Source: Heliocidaris tuberculata (taxonomy: Eukaryota > Echinodermata > Echinoidea > Camarodonta > Echinometridae). From it: a stretch of 64,000 nucleotides of DNA. The stretch spans positions 24,737,107-24,801,106 of the forward strand of contig CM046846.1 in the NCBI GenBank assembly GCA_025618425.1, written 5' to 3'. Below are positions 1 to 11,681 of the stretch, piece after piece (the first letter of the stretch is position 1; every line of letters begins with the position of its first letter). Below the pieces are notes generated by a model, which did not search any database, was not told where the DNA came from, and saw only the letters and a program-made list of their open reading frames with translations. Both the position numbers and the translations under genes were made by a program.

Positions 1-300
1 TTCAAACAAGGCCCCAAGTGAAGGAGAGTCATCTACATCTTTATGCATGTTAAGAACCCACTTCACTCTTTGTAAGAGTAGAGGAAAAACCTGGGCCCCG
101 TTGCATAAAACTTACCATTAATGGTAACTCTGCTATCAATGGTAACTACCATGGTAACATCACTCAACAGCCAATCAAAATCAAGGTTTCCACGGGAGTT
201 ACCATTGATGGCATAGTTACCGTTAATGGTAAGTTTTATGCACTGGGGCCTTGGTGTAGTGGTACACCTGCACATCCCAACCAGTTATAAGGGTGAGGGG
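1..300 (+). repeat. SINE-like repeat fragment (family S2) split by a small TIR element
   Basis: Bases 1-89 and 255-290 resemble, in direct order, the reverse complement of 22205-22470. Shared landmarks are a 'gagagtca' block, 'aagaaccca', and 'gtggtacacctgcaca'. The intervening 95-249 segment is absent from the second copy and is annotated separately as an insertion. The tRNA-like head is not visible here, so this is a 3' body fragment that may begin upstream of the window. Confidence 0.5.
95..249. mobile_element. 155-bp inverted-repeat element with CCWGG-like target duplication (copy 1)
   Basis: The ends are inverted copies. The left end starts GCCCCGTTGCATAAAACTTA and the right end reads the same on the other strand with one or two changes. 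The inverted similarity continues inward through 'ccattaayggtaact'. The element is flanked by CCTGG (90-94) and CTTGG (250-254). It has no coding capacity. Related termini with CCWGG-like flanks occur at 46441-46595, 52906-53050 and 61286-61422, which supports a real non-autonomous family. I cannot place it in a named superfamily. Confidence 0.8.
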
Positions 301-1650
301 TAGAACCCAATGGTTAGTAGCCCCCCCCCCCCCCCCCCCCCCCGCAGCACAGGTGACACCAAATACATAATGATGATAATAATAATAGTAATAACAAACA
401 CAAGGATTTCTTGTGAAAGTCTGAAATGAGAATGATTTTAGAGATTACAAATTATACAAATATGAAAAGATGTTCTAACCAATAAGATGTTCCTCGAAAT
501 ATCAAGCAATTTTGATAAAGATGGAAATTCACCAGGCTGTGACAAAGTGAAGTTATATCAAGACACAGTCATTATATTATTTCACATACATATAGCGTAG
601 TATTTCACAGTGCATTCATACATGAGGGTTAGTATGTCAACAGCGAATGCTGCCATGGGTAGAATGTGGGCATCCAAGTTAAGATAACAATCACAACCAT
701 CCAAACCTAAATGGCAATCTCGATATAGGTCCTTGAGATTGACGTCATTTAATGATTTTGAATTGGCAAAGAAAAGTACACGTGGGAAGAAAAGGGATAG
801 AAGAAACAGCACAATAAACATACAGTACTGACGAAGAGAGAGAGAGAGAGAGAGGAAGAGAGAGGGGGAGAAAGGAGGAGAAAGAGAGAAAGAGAGAAAG
901 AGAAAGAGAGGCAGAGGGACAAAGGAAGTGAGAGAGAGAATTTGAATAGCACAAGCAAGTCCCTGGCTCAAGAATGAGAGTAAAAGAAATGCATACATGT
1001 ATGCCGTATGAAACTGCATTTAACATACATTGTACATGGTCAATGAGACTGCTCTGGAAATTCTTACAGGTTGGGTCAGGTTCGAACACTGTAGACTTGA
1101 ACACTAACCCTGATCAATAAGGCGTGTGAATCATATCCAAGATGTCCTGGAATACATTTGATCAAATAGTTTGGCCGTCTTGAATGCACGCACTCCACCC
1201 ATTTGATAAATGATTTTTTTTTAATGGTCTTTACGTCAAACAGTACAAAGACCACTTGCATGTGCACACATGATCCAGTATCTTAATGCGCAGAAGACAA
1301 ATAACAAAAAGATATGAAAAGATATGAAGCACTACATTGGAGGATACAAATGACTACTTCTCAGAAATTCCTTGAGGAATTGGAATGCAAATCCACTCAG
1401 AAAGACATTGAGTTTTTATGAGGCTGTTTTCTTTGTTTCTTTCTTTTCAGGGCTGGAAAACCTTAATGTTTGTGATCACAAATACAATTCTCAAGTCCTA
1501 CTTTCCTAATTTCTCTACTATCTAACTTTGCATTTTCATTTCTACATGTATTTCATTTCCAGAAACAAAAAAGGGTATAACAAGAACAAAGACTACACAA
1601 TGTACAAGGATATGAGGTGCAATAACAAAAGAATGGAAACCATCAGCCTA
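300..1650. other. Non-coding stretch with poly-C and GA-rich tracts
   Basis: It contains a poly-C run (about 320-343), a short AT-rich triplet-like patch (367-400) and a GA-rich tract (about 834-945). Open frames crossing the GA tract read as Leu/Ser/Phe strings in several frames and are not genes. I see nothing else to annotate. Confidence 0.6.
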
Positions 1651-3080
1651 CAGTAATGCCTGGATATCACCAAAAGAAAATAATATTATTAAACAATTTA
1701 CAAATAGAATGGTTTCAGACTTCTCTTCTGAAATTGGTTTACAGATTGATGTTCAATGGATACTGTTGGAGAAGCTTCCAGCGTCGGAAATACACGGGGC
1801 CGACGGGCGATTTCACCCTCGTCGGCCCCCATATCGCCCCAATAAATGCTGGAAAACCTGTATTTGGGGGCAACCGTTTTCATATGAGTCGCCCCCATCA
1901 ATGATTCGAAAGAAAATCACTATTACGCTCAAAAAGCAGCTAAATTCAACCTTTTATCTCGTTGTTGACTCGGAGCTTAGTACATCGCGAATGTGTAGCA
2001 TCGTGAGCGCTAGACCAAATGACAATTATAGCCAGATATTACACGGAAACTGAAGATAGCGCTTTTTTCACGCATACTACAGTAACTATACGCATTCTAT
2101 ATCAGGGTTGTATAAATTTATCGAGAGCTTCATTTCACTTAGTCTTTGCGCGACACCTTTCGTGAAAATTTCCTTTCCGAAACGCAATATCACTGTTACA
2201 ATGATAGGCCTAAAATTACCATCATCCATGTAATGAGACTATCACTAGATCTACGACCGGATACACCACACAGAGAAATTGTCCCTTACCACATTAAGTC
2301 CATAGTCACCTCAAAAAATCAGAAGCCAAAGCCTGCCTCAAAAATGCGGAATTAGTGCCATTTTTTCAAAGCACGCGGCGCTTAAGTCGGGTTGTGAGAA
2401 AGAGAGTCACCGAAAACGCTCTACAAATCAAGAAATCGATGGATTTATGACGGGGTTTTTTAGTTATCGCGCGCGAGATCGATGCTCATCGAGCGAGATG
2501 GTATCTGCGAAAAACTAATTGGAAAAGAAAAATTGACCGGAACTCTGCGCATTCACAGTGTATATGAACGTAATGTACGTACGTCCAAGCGGATTTAGGA
2601 GTATTATGTGCGAGAGAGAGAAAAAAAACAAAACAAAAAAAACACACACACACCAAGCCCGCCTTTTCGCGTAAAATAAACATCTCCGCGGGAAATACGC
2701 CTAATGACAGCAAATTCGGGTAAAATTGACCTATTGTTAATTTATTCCTTCAAATTTTGAAAAAAAAAAAAAAATCTGATTGGGGGGGGGGGGTGGGGGG
2801 TAAAGTTAAAATTTTAAAAATCTATATTTTAAAATTAAATTGGGCAGTATGACGTAAAGTAAACCTGTGTATGAGATAGTACGATTAGTACCAATGTAAC
2901 AGCAATCGCAATATTACCAAAAAAAAACCAAATTAATAACCAATCTGCACTTTCCATTAAAATGGTAGCCCCAATAATATAAGAAATAGCCCCGTAAAAT
3001 TTAAAAGTAGCCCCAAGGCAAAAAAAAAAGTAGCCCCTAAAAAAAAAAAATATTTCCTAGGTTGGTAGCCTCGAATCCAG
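1650..3080. other. Mixed stretch with a GC-rich hairpin and repeated GTAGCCCC motifs
   Basis: Around 1797-1838 a GC-rich hairpin pairs GGGCCGACG with CGTCGGCCC. The part from 1980 to 2500 has more CpG than its surroundings. Poly-A and poly-G runs lie at 2760-2800. Between 2965 and 3070 the motif 'tagcccc' recurs four times between A-runs, with a variant 'tagcctc'. The ends look like degraded transposon sequence, but I could not pair them into clean termini. No convincing exon was seen. Confidence 0.45.
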
Positions 3081-4156
3081 TCTCAAAGAAATTCTCTAAC
3101 CGACTCAATGAAATAAGCAATTCATTTAATAAAGACTACACTGTAATACACTATAGGATAAAAAAAAAGTACACATGTGGATATATACAATGATTATGAA
3201 AAAAAGAGTAATGTAGACATACTATTCTTAATAAAAATAAGGGATAAAATTTGTTGTAAAGAAAATCACGAATACCAGTTAGATACATGTACAGCTTGAA
3301 GATTTTAAGTCAATTATGTAGTGGCAGCTGCAAAGGGTAAGGGGCATACATGTATGAAATTGACATAAATGCCACAAAATTAATGTAATAAAGCAATACT
3401 GAAAACAATAGTGGTGGGTATACACAAAATACACACTAAGAAAAAAAATGAAATAACAAAATGGTACCATAAAAAGGGATGAAAATAAAGGAGTGGGAGA
3501 TCAAATAATGCATAAACATTGACATTTAAAAGTTAATTGGGCACCTCCATCTACAGGTATTGTCTACATCCACAGCCAATTAAACCTGAACTAATTATAA
3601 TGTCATGCCGCTCTCATATGGTCAACAATAACCTGTTGAAAGTTCTGACCCCAAAATAAAAACCCATGACGGTGGCCTAATTTCGCCTAAATGCCATCCA
3701 GGTATTTTAAGAAGTGCCATTATTTCCATAGAGCCATTGGATGAAAGGGAGAGCAAGTGTACGCTATTTTCAGTCTTGCTGGGATAATGATAATATTGTA
3801 ACTCTATCCTCGTTGGGAGTCATTACAATCTTGGCCTACCTGTGCGCATGGTGATTGTTGCCATGGTGATTAAATTGTAGCAGTAATCGGCTAATGCCAG
3901 AGATGTGTTGAAAATACAAGAGCCAAAAAATGATGTGATTTTGGTTTTAAAACTGTAACACTGGCACTGGCTCTCAGCATATGATATACTAGATATTTAA
4001 AAACATGAGATTCACAATCTAATAGGAAAAAGAATTATATAATCACACACTAATCACACATCAACTACAGTAATCATTCATCGAACACAACAAGTACTTT
4101 GAAAAAATACAAGCTGCAGAGGACAAAGGCATGGAACTTTTTTTAATGAGAGTCTC
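3080..4156. other. AT-rich stretch, nothing recognised
   Basis: Open frames are short and low-complexity. No repeat shared with the rest of the window and no splice-bounded exon was seen. Confidence 0.5.
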
Positions 4157-4160
4157 TTAA

Positions 4161-4567
4161 CCCTTTCAGGACAGGAATTATTTAAGAGCTCAATTGATCA
4201 CATTTTGTTCTGCAAATTGGCAACAATAATATTTTTCTTTTAGTGCTACGTGGTTCTAATAAGATGTAATGTCTTGAAAATAATATACATGGTTAGGAAC
4301 TTTGTTGAAAAGTTGAAAAAGTTGCCAATTTGGGCAAAAAACAATGATTTTGAACCTCTCAATATGTTGCCAATTTAAGGATGTTCAATCTTATTTTCCT
4401 TTTTAAAATTCCTGGCATCAAACGCAATACGGTCATGCAACAAAAATGGACACAATGTGTGTAGAAGTTTGTGCTCTTTCTACTCATGCATGTGGTATAT
4501 TTTTTAAGGCTCTGAATCAAAAGTTATTGAGCCAAACCACAAAATGTGGTCAATTGTCTCGAAAGGG
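4161..4567. mobile_element. TTAA-flanked small element, family P1 copy 1 (piggyBac-like MITE)
   Basis: The 407-bp element begins CCCTTTCAGGACAGG and ends CGAAAGGG. Exact TTAA lies on both sides (4157-4160 and 4568-4571). Two other copies (20909-21324 and 42358-43178) share its length and internal order: 'ggcaacaataat', 'caatgattttgaacctctca', and 'gagccaaaccacaaaatgtg'. TTAA duplication with CCC...GGG ends is the known signature of piggyBac-type elements. The class is inferred, since no transposase is present. Confidence 0.75.
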
Positions 4568-4949
4568 TTAAGCCTAAAATATCAATGCCAAAATATAAAG
4601 ACATATCCCTGGAATGATGTAAGCTTCTCTTTCTTAAAAAGTCGTACGTCCATACATTTATGTACACTGCTAAATGTACATGTACATGTATGTAGATCCT
4701 TCAGCTCAAAAGCACTTGTGATCAATGTAACATCGTCTGAGCGCACAACGTATGCAACAGTATTCGTACAGGTGCGACAAACTCAGCTTCCACTTGTGCG
4801 ATGATACTCAACAGGATCCATAAGTAAAGATATAGTGCTAAGGAATGGAACTCACCTTCATCTAAGACAAATACATCCATGGTGTACTCTTGCTTGTGAC
4901 TCGAAGGTCTTTGCCCCAGCAGGTTATTCCACTTAATCCAAATCACAAC

Positions 4950-5485
4950 AGCAAGTCACAACTTTCACAGTTGGTTGTTACTCGCCGCAAGTTCAAATTC
5001 GCTATGAAAGTCTACCTCACAAACTCAGCAGGTATGCACTAGAACATGATGCCATAGCTTGAAGCATCAGGCATAACAAGAAGGGTGTAAGTCACAACTT
5101 CCACAGGTGGTTGCTACTTGCTCCACTTCAGCACTCTAAGAAAATTTACCTCACAAAATCAGCAGGTAGGCAATATGAGAACAAGCTTGAAAAATTGTAG
5201 AATACAAGAAGGGCGCAAGTCATAGTGTCCACAGTCGGTTGTTACATGCTCTCAAGTTCAACTCCACCATGAAAATTTGTTTCACAAACACAGCAGTTAT
5301 GCATTAGAACATGATACAATGGCTAAATCATTGGAAAATTTGCCTACAATAAGGGCACAGGTCCTAACTTTCAGTTGGTTCTTAAAAGTTGAACTTCACT
5401 ATGAAAATCTGTCTCAAAAGCTCAGCAGTTATGCATTGGAACATGATGCCATAGCTTGAAGCATCAGACAATACACGAAGGACGC
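4950..5485. repeat. Diverged tandem repeat, about 135-bp unit, four copies
   Basis: The unit anchor 'agtcacaac' or its variants begins near 4954, 5090, 5218 and 5359, giving spacings of 136, 128 and 141 bp. Each unit also carries a 'cacaaa.tcagcagktatgcat' block and an 'aacatgatgccatagcttga' block. The units differ at many positions. Short open frames inside are not conserved between units, so I do not call coding sequence. Confidence 0.75.
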
Positions 5486-5639
5486 AAAGTATAAGCCCCC
5501 TGGAGGACTTCAAGACCAAGGTGATATTTGATCCACCTCCCTTCTATAAGTGTTGATGTAATCTCGCCTTTAGCTGACACTCTCGCTTAGTTCTCCCGTT
5601 TAGAGCTATGGCTTAGCGATAGCTCAACGTATATCAAGT

Positions 5640-5839
5640 GGCAGATCGCAAATATTCAACTTGAGAGAGAGAAAGAGACATAGACAGAGAGGAAGAGAGA
5701 AAGAGTGACAACAAGAGAGAGAGGGGTAGACAGATGAGTCTTGAGATGCTAATGGAAACACAAACTTGACACACAGAGAGAGTGGGAGATAGAGAGAGAG
5801 ATAGAGAGACAGAGTGGTAGAGAGATAGAGGAGACGTTC
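5640..5839. repeat. GA-rich low-complexity tract
   Basis: Irregular runs of GAGA with interspersed GACA and GATA fill the interval. It lies immediately 3', on the minus strand, of the candidate exon at 5840-5981. Confidence 0.7.
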
Positions 5840-5981
5840 CTATCCCAAGGGAAACACGGACTTGACAATTTCTCCCATATCAAACTCCAAACTGCTTCCG
5901 ACGCAGCTAAGACGGCAGAGGTCAGAATCCTTCCTTGACGGTGAATCATATGGAAGGCTCGGCAAGGCAGCGGCGGTACGC
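5840..5981 (-). CDS. Candidate terminal exon of the unnamed minus-strand gene
   Basis: A possible acceptor (pyrimidine-rich stretch ending ccaaatccag) precedes base 5981, and the frame runs to a TAG at 5840. The reading is Ser/Asp/Arg-rich and includes PYDSPSRKDSD and SSLEFDMGEIV. It is in phase with the frame of exon 7468-7756, but only past that exon's TAA. It could be 3' UTR, an alternative terminal exon, or the interrupted end of the protein. The stretch is relatively GC-rich and open in more than one frame, which weakens the call. Confidence 0.3.
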
Positions 5982-6159
5982 CTGGATTTGGGTGGGTTGA
6001 TTGAGAATGAACGATGTGTACGAGGTGACAAGAGCAGGCTTCTGGTTTTACCCCTATCTTCTTCCTGCCCCCCTTCCTACAACCTCACATCTACAAACTT
6101 GAGCTCTGCATATATACGTGTGCAGGATTAGGATGACACATTTTTAACACAAAAGCTAC

Positions 6160-6590
6160 GTTAATTTGGAACTTGTAGTTTTGAAACTTAACGAAACTTA
6201 ACGAAACAACGGCTCACTAACAACGACGAGGGTTCACACGGACCCAAAACAACAACGCTCATTGCTCTGAGACTACAAGTCGAGCGTTAGTCATTTAACA
6301 TAAGCAGGGATATCATCCTTAACAACGAGATTACGAAACTTAAAGTTTATTCTGTCCACACAGTCCGTAACTACAAGGAGGACCCCAGCTGCTTGTAGTT
6401 TCGGCGTTAACCACAAGCTTGCTTGTGGTTCTGGAACTACAAGTAAACTTAAAGTTTCGAAACTATGCGTCCGTTCATACGGTCTGAAACTACAAGATAA
6501 CTACAAGCTAACAAGTTTTGAAACTACAAGCGAAACTTAAAGTTTAGCTAACTTTGTGTGAACCTGACTACAATCTACAAATATCGTCTG
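6160..6590. repeat. Dense inverted-repeat block built from AACTACAAG and AAACTTAAAGTTT words
   Basis: The word 'aactacaag' and its complement 'cttgtagtt' recur many times in both orientations. They alternate with the palindrome 'aaacttaaagttt' and with 'gttcacacgga'/'tgtgtgaac' at the edges. The block can therefore fold in several alternative ways. It resembles a fold-back transposon, but clean termini and a target duplication were not identified. Confidence 0.6.
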
Positions 6591-6624
6591 CTAGTATTAA
6601 GAGCCAGAGGACATTAACACAAGC

Positions 6625-6874
6625 AATAAGCCAGTTCCTAATTACAATTTGCGCATGTGCAGATAAGGGTAACTCGTACCGAGTACAAATGACCTTTACA
6701 TACATGTATGATACGCTTTCATAGTGTTTGCACTATGATGCGCACACCAGTATGATTTTAATTGTAAAACGAGAAGCAGGTCCACCGAAAACAGATGCGC
6801 GTGGGCGTATAAATTGGGGTCATTTCAGGGTGATTTGTACCATTGTACATGTATTAATTATGAACTGGCTCATT
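6625..6874. mobile_element. 250-bp TIR element, family M1 copy 1
   Basis: Terminal inverted repeats read AATAAGCCAGTTCCTAATTA at the left and the near-complement TAATTATGAACTGGCTCATT at the right. A second copy in the opposite orientation lies at 20793-21454 and shares internal blocks such as 'gtactcggtac' and 'catctgtttt.ggtgga'. It is non-coding. Confidence 0.75.
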
Positions 6875-7467
6875 AGTTAGTGCCCTTCAGATTCTCAATA
6901 GACAATGTTTAAGTCATGGTTTACATTTTTGATATGCTAATGATAATGACTGAGGATGAGTTACTATCATTGGCCAAGGGAAAATTAATTAAGACTCCCA
7001 ACCCATTGATCCACTCACTATATACTCAAACCTGCTCAGTAAAATTGTTTGTATACAAATGTACACTGTACATGTAGGAAGGTCACTCCCTAAAAGACAA
7101 TTTTAGTCTGGAAAGTGGTAACTATAATAAGCCTCAACATTTGTTCACGCCAATAAATAAAAGTAAGACATATGTCTTAACGCTGATGATGTCATCAAAT
7201 ACAACTTTGTTGCGTGCCTGATAAAAGGACATATTAGCTGGATAGATTTCTAAGGCAATTACTATTCTCTAGCTAATGCCCTTCTGCCAGGAGCACATCT
7301 TGTTCTTCAGGCTCCAAAGAACAAACAAAAATAAAGACTCAAATGGTAATACAGTCAGAGCTGTTTTTGTATTCCTCGAGAAATGATATCACTTTCAGGG
7401 AAAGCCCATCCTGACATAAAGTTGAGTTAAATCAAACCAGTAAAATGAATTATCGACCAGTACTTAC

Positions 7468-7756
7468 CCTCTGCAAAATCGTTCTCCTTATTCTGAAGTC
7501 TTCCGTCTCTCCTCCTGACAGCTCTTCTGTAATGTCCGTTTGATTCTAACTCCTTGTCGCTAGTGGCATTGATGTCCAACCGCCAGTTCTCGGGTGGATC
7601 AAGGAGGTATTCCGGATCGATGAGGTCCTCTGTGATGGCGATGTCGTCGTGGTGATCGATGCAGCCTTCTGGGTCACTCCTCTGGCTGTGAGGGTCGTCT
7701 GTTATTGCTGCGTTGCAATCAGGTCCTTTTCGGCAGCTCTTTTTCTTTATGTGATC
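7468..7756 (-). CDS. Coding exon of an unnamed minus-strand gene (carries the stop codon)
   Basis: The exon is bounded by a strong acceptor (tttttatcattctag before base 7756) and a consensus donor (GTAAGTA, 7467-7461). Only one of its three frames is open from the acceptor. It gives 88 residues rich in Asp, Glu, Lys and Arg, with motifs such as SCRKGPDCN, DLIDPEYLLDPPENW and a basic RRAVRRRRK tail, then TAA at 7488-7490. It joins exon 17474-17585 in phase (1 nt plus 2 nt), for a predicted product of about 105 residues. I see no membrane segment or known domain. The stop lies 19 nt before the donor; see the findings for alternative readings. Function unknown. Confidence 0.55.
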
Positions 7757-10700
7757 TAGAATGATAAAAAGATGAGAAAAGATATCATTAGTTTAATACA
7801 TGAACATCCAAAAGAAATATTATACATCTAAACCATTGAAAACTTGAGAAGATTGCTTTTTGATGGAAAAATGACAGCAACTAGACTCTTTGTTTTCTAC
7901 TAATTTTCAAGTTGTACAGAACACCTTATTTCAGAAGCTGCTCAGCACAAGAGTAAAGTGTGGTCAATGTCTTTAAAGAAAAACTGTAGAGGTATGGATG
8001 CAAAATAAACAGAATTACAATTCCATTCATTAACTTGATAATAAATTTTCCAACTCAAGTTACTATATACATGAAAGAATTTCTCTCTTTGACAATACAA
8101 CATTAATCGCTGTTGTCTGGTATACCAAATTATTTGGAGGTGTAGTGTTTTGATCCTTCTACTACACAGCATCTTGCACATTGTTTCCCAAACAGGAGCT
8201 CATAAATTAAACTTGACTCGATCCTCTGCATACAAAGTGAATCTGATACAAAATTGGAGTTGAAAGGCAATTCAATCTCACTTAATGTCCAATAAACGAA
8301 CGGATACCGACTACATCGCGTTCACGGCCGTGTGCATCCAACCACAGCTAATCAAAGCCACTAACATGTATTGAGCATTCTTCGTCTTGGAAACATGTAG
8401 GCTGTAGTGTATCACACTTCTCTTCAACTCTATTTATATTAGTGTCAAACAAAAAACTTGTGTATGAGACATAAAATAATACTAACTTCATTCCAATTCA
8501 CACACAAATTGATGTTGTACATCTCATCAAAATACAATTTCATTATGGATGATTATATTAATTGCTATCAGCTACAGTGTGTACATGTATAATTAATTCA
8601 ATATCTGCCATCAAACAAATTGCTTTTACTCTGTATGATGGACTAGAGTGAGAGATTTATTGGTTTGAAATAGTAACCTGATATCATTAAAAATGTATAC
8701 ATGGAAAAGGAAATAAAATGAAGGTCATAATTCATTGGACCTGTGTATACTGTATACATGGATGCCAAAATTCTATATTTTAGTGCCCTCAAATACAAAT
8801 GAATCAAAATATACAGATAAAAATAATCATATTAAATCAAGTTTATTTGCACTTTAAAAAACATATTACAAAAGTCATTGACAATTCATTGTAATAGTGG
8901 AGGGATCATAAGAAGCACGAGAAGGCTTGAAAAACATACACAGATAGCTACTGAGGAAGTCAGACTTTTTTCCAAAAGAAAATCATACAAATGCCCCAAC
9001 AAACAAAAGAAAAATATTCACAATCATAACCACTTCTAATGCAGGAAATTATTCTCTGGATGGCTTTCCATAATTTCCATGCTTTTCACATCCATCATCT
9101 GCTAATTTCATTCACGGTGACCAAGTCTCATTGCCAATGTTATATTTCCCAGATGTTCTACGATCTGCTACTACAATCTAACATGAAAGTAATTACTGTT
9201 AAAGGCACAAAGGCTTCCCAAAAAGTTAAATGACTTGGCAGAAGGAAACAATAGGTTGTCAGTCATCGTCCGCTGAGACCAAGAAGGGCATTAATATAGG
9301 CCTATATATATACATCAATCTCCCCTTAATTCTGACTAAATTTTGCTTTCGAAACATGCTCTATTTCTTTTCTTCTTTTTTTATGACAGTGAATGAGCTC
9401 TATTTTATTTCATACTTACAAATATCACTGATTACATGTGCAGCGAAAGGTTTACATACAAGTCACTTACTTTCAAGCTTGCCTTCGACAATTTTGGAAA
9501 GCTACCACTTCCCTTTAAGACCCTCTGGTTCTCACCAGACAATACATGCATATTCTACCACTCATATTCTCAGAATTCATATATATATAGAAAAGGATAA
9601 TTTTTTCCCCCCATTCTAATAATCTCTTGCAGGGTTGGCGGTGTAATAAAACTCTAGGATTTGGTTCACAGACAGATGTAAATAAGCTGTATTCATCGAC
9701 GCAGAAAGACAAAGAAGGCGGCAGAAGCGCCATTGGAAGCGCTGCAATATATATCACTGCATGGGTCACTGAATTCTCCAGGTTTATGATTATGAAGATC
9801 TTTGTATTACTGTACATGTTCATTACAAATACATGTATATTGTAAGACTTGTAAGTCGTAATACTTGGTATTTTCAATTTACTAACTTTTAGGCTGAAAT
9901 GCACAATTGGAAAAATAAGCCACTTTCAGTGGTCTATCACATATTGACAAATCCATTCCATTTTATTTCATTTCATTTTTATTTCATTATTTGCAATTCA
10001 TAATACATTTAAATATAGAAGCAGCATCTCATACATTTCATGTACTGTTTGTTTGTTAGTTTATTTGTTTTTTCCCCTCTTTGTTCTTTTTTCGTAAACA
10101 TTGATTTGTAACTCCCTCAAATGTGTGTGGATCCCTCTGAAAACCACCATATACATGTACATGTATGCTTTTGAAAAATGATTAAAAACATTTTATAGAG
10201 CTAAATAAAATAAACATGCATTCATTCCATGATATACTATCCAGCTGAAGTACCTTAAATCACATTTTCTCATTTGTCTAACACATCACTCAGTTAGCAA
10301 ATTAATCAAACAAATGCTTACCTCCTCCACAAAAAAATAATCAATAACTAATTAAATTTGATCTGCATTACAAAATCAATATTTTCACCAACACCATGCA
10401 AGTGTTAACTAAGGTTTGCTTTAAACATACAATCAACATTTTAAAAAATAAAATGTTGATTTCTGTAATTTTTTATGTTTGTCATCTGATTCAATGACAT
10501 GAATCAGAATCTGCAAACAAAAGAAAGCAAACAAAAAGCTATAATCATTCTTCCATGCATGAGCCATATTTCACAATCTTATGAATATATTTATCCAAAG
10601 CTGTGTCAAAACAAACAAAGAGCCTGAATTGATTGCCACCAAAACACAACGGACTCTGCAGTGTTTTGCTTCGTTTAGCTTCATACAGAAATAGGAAATG

Positions 10701-11430
10701 ACTACATGTAAATGTATTTTGCTTTATGATGTAAATGTATATTTGGTGGTTTGTTTTCAATTAATTAATCACCTCATGAAAAGAAAGAAATTGCAAAGGC
10801 TATCTATTTGCTCAAATAACCAGAAAAGTACAGGGCTATACATTTCATACAATAAAAAGCACAACCACATGATGTACTCCCTCACTAAACTAATAAATAT
10901 CAATGCATATTATGGGGGTAATCTATAAAAAAAAAAATCCGCAACAATTAGACAATAGACAGTGCTTAGCATACAATATCACTGATTGGCTTAGCAGTAA
11001 AATTAATGTGAACAGTGATTTCCAATATGAATCATCTAAACATACATGTATCATGAGTAATGCAATGAGTAGTAAATTGAAACTCAGATGGATTACATAC
11101 TGATTAATTCAGATGTATCATAACTATATGTATGTGTACTATGATCCTCCATATAAGTGTCACTGCCAGCAGACATTTGGAAGGGGATGGAGGGGGGAGG
11201 GGGTGAGGGAGACATGTATTTATCTAAAAATTGATATATAGGGAGTGGAATCCTTCCCACATTGGTAGAAGATGTATACAGATAATGTATGTAGAGCTAG
11301 GAAGCCTTGTGCGATGTGTATAATGTTGTAGATCCATTCCAAGTTCTATTGATTTTTTTCCTGGATCTCAAGGGGAGGGGGACATACTGTATCTTTGAAT
11401 CACCTTATGCTGTCTCTGCCTCTGCATTTA
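7757..11430. other. Probable intron sequence, AT-rich, no recognised element
   Basis: If the minus-strand gene model is right, this is part of the intron between 7756 and 17474. A short block at 9258-9305 carries the recurring 'agaagggcattaa' word also seen near 16062, 17150 and 54895. Otherwise I saw only short chance open frames and A/T-rich simple sequence. Confidence 0.45.
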
Positions 11431-11444
11431 CAAGTAAAATACAG

Positions 11445-11470
11445 TTATTGTAGTAGTAGTTAGTAGTAAG

Positions 11471-11510
<40 letters not shown>

Positions 11511-11597
11511 TGGTAGTGGTAGTGGTAGTGGTAGTGGTAGTGGTAGTGGTAGTGGTAGTGGTAGTGGTAGTGGTAGTGGTAGTGGTGGTGGTAGTGG

Positions 11598-11679
<82 letters not shown>

Positions 11680-11681
11680 AC
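11445..11681. repeat. Compound trinucleotide/hexanucleotide microsatellite
   Basis: Three blocks follow one another without interruption: (GTA)n to about 11503, (GTAGTG)n to about 11600, then (GTT)n to 11680. The Val- and Leu-homopolymer reading frame across it is an artefact of the repeat. Confidence 0.95.

Noticed and set aside
5862..6131. 89-codon plus-strand frame opposite the candidate minus exon
   Set aside because: No acceptor/donor support and no motif. It appears open because the patch is GC-rich.
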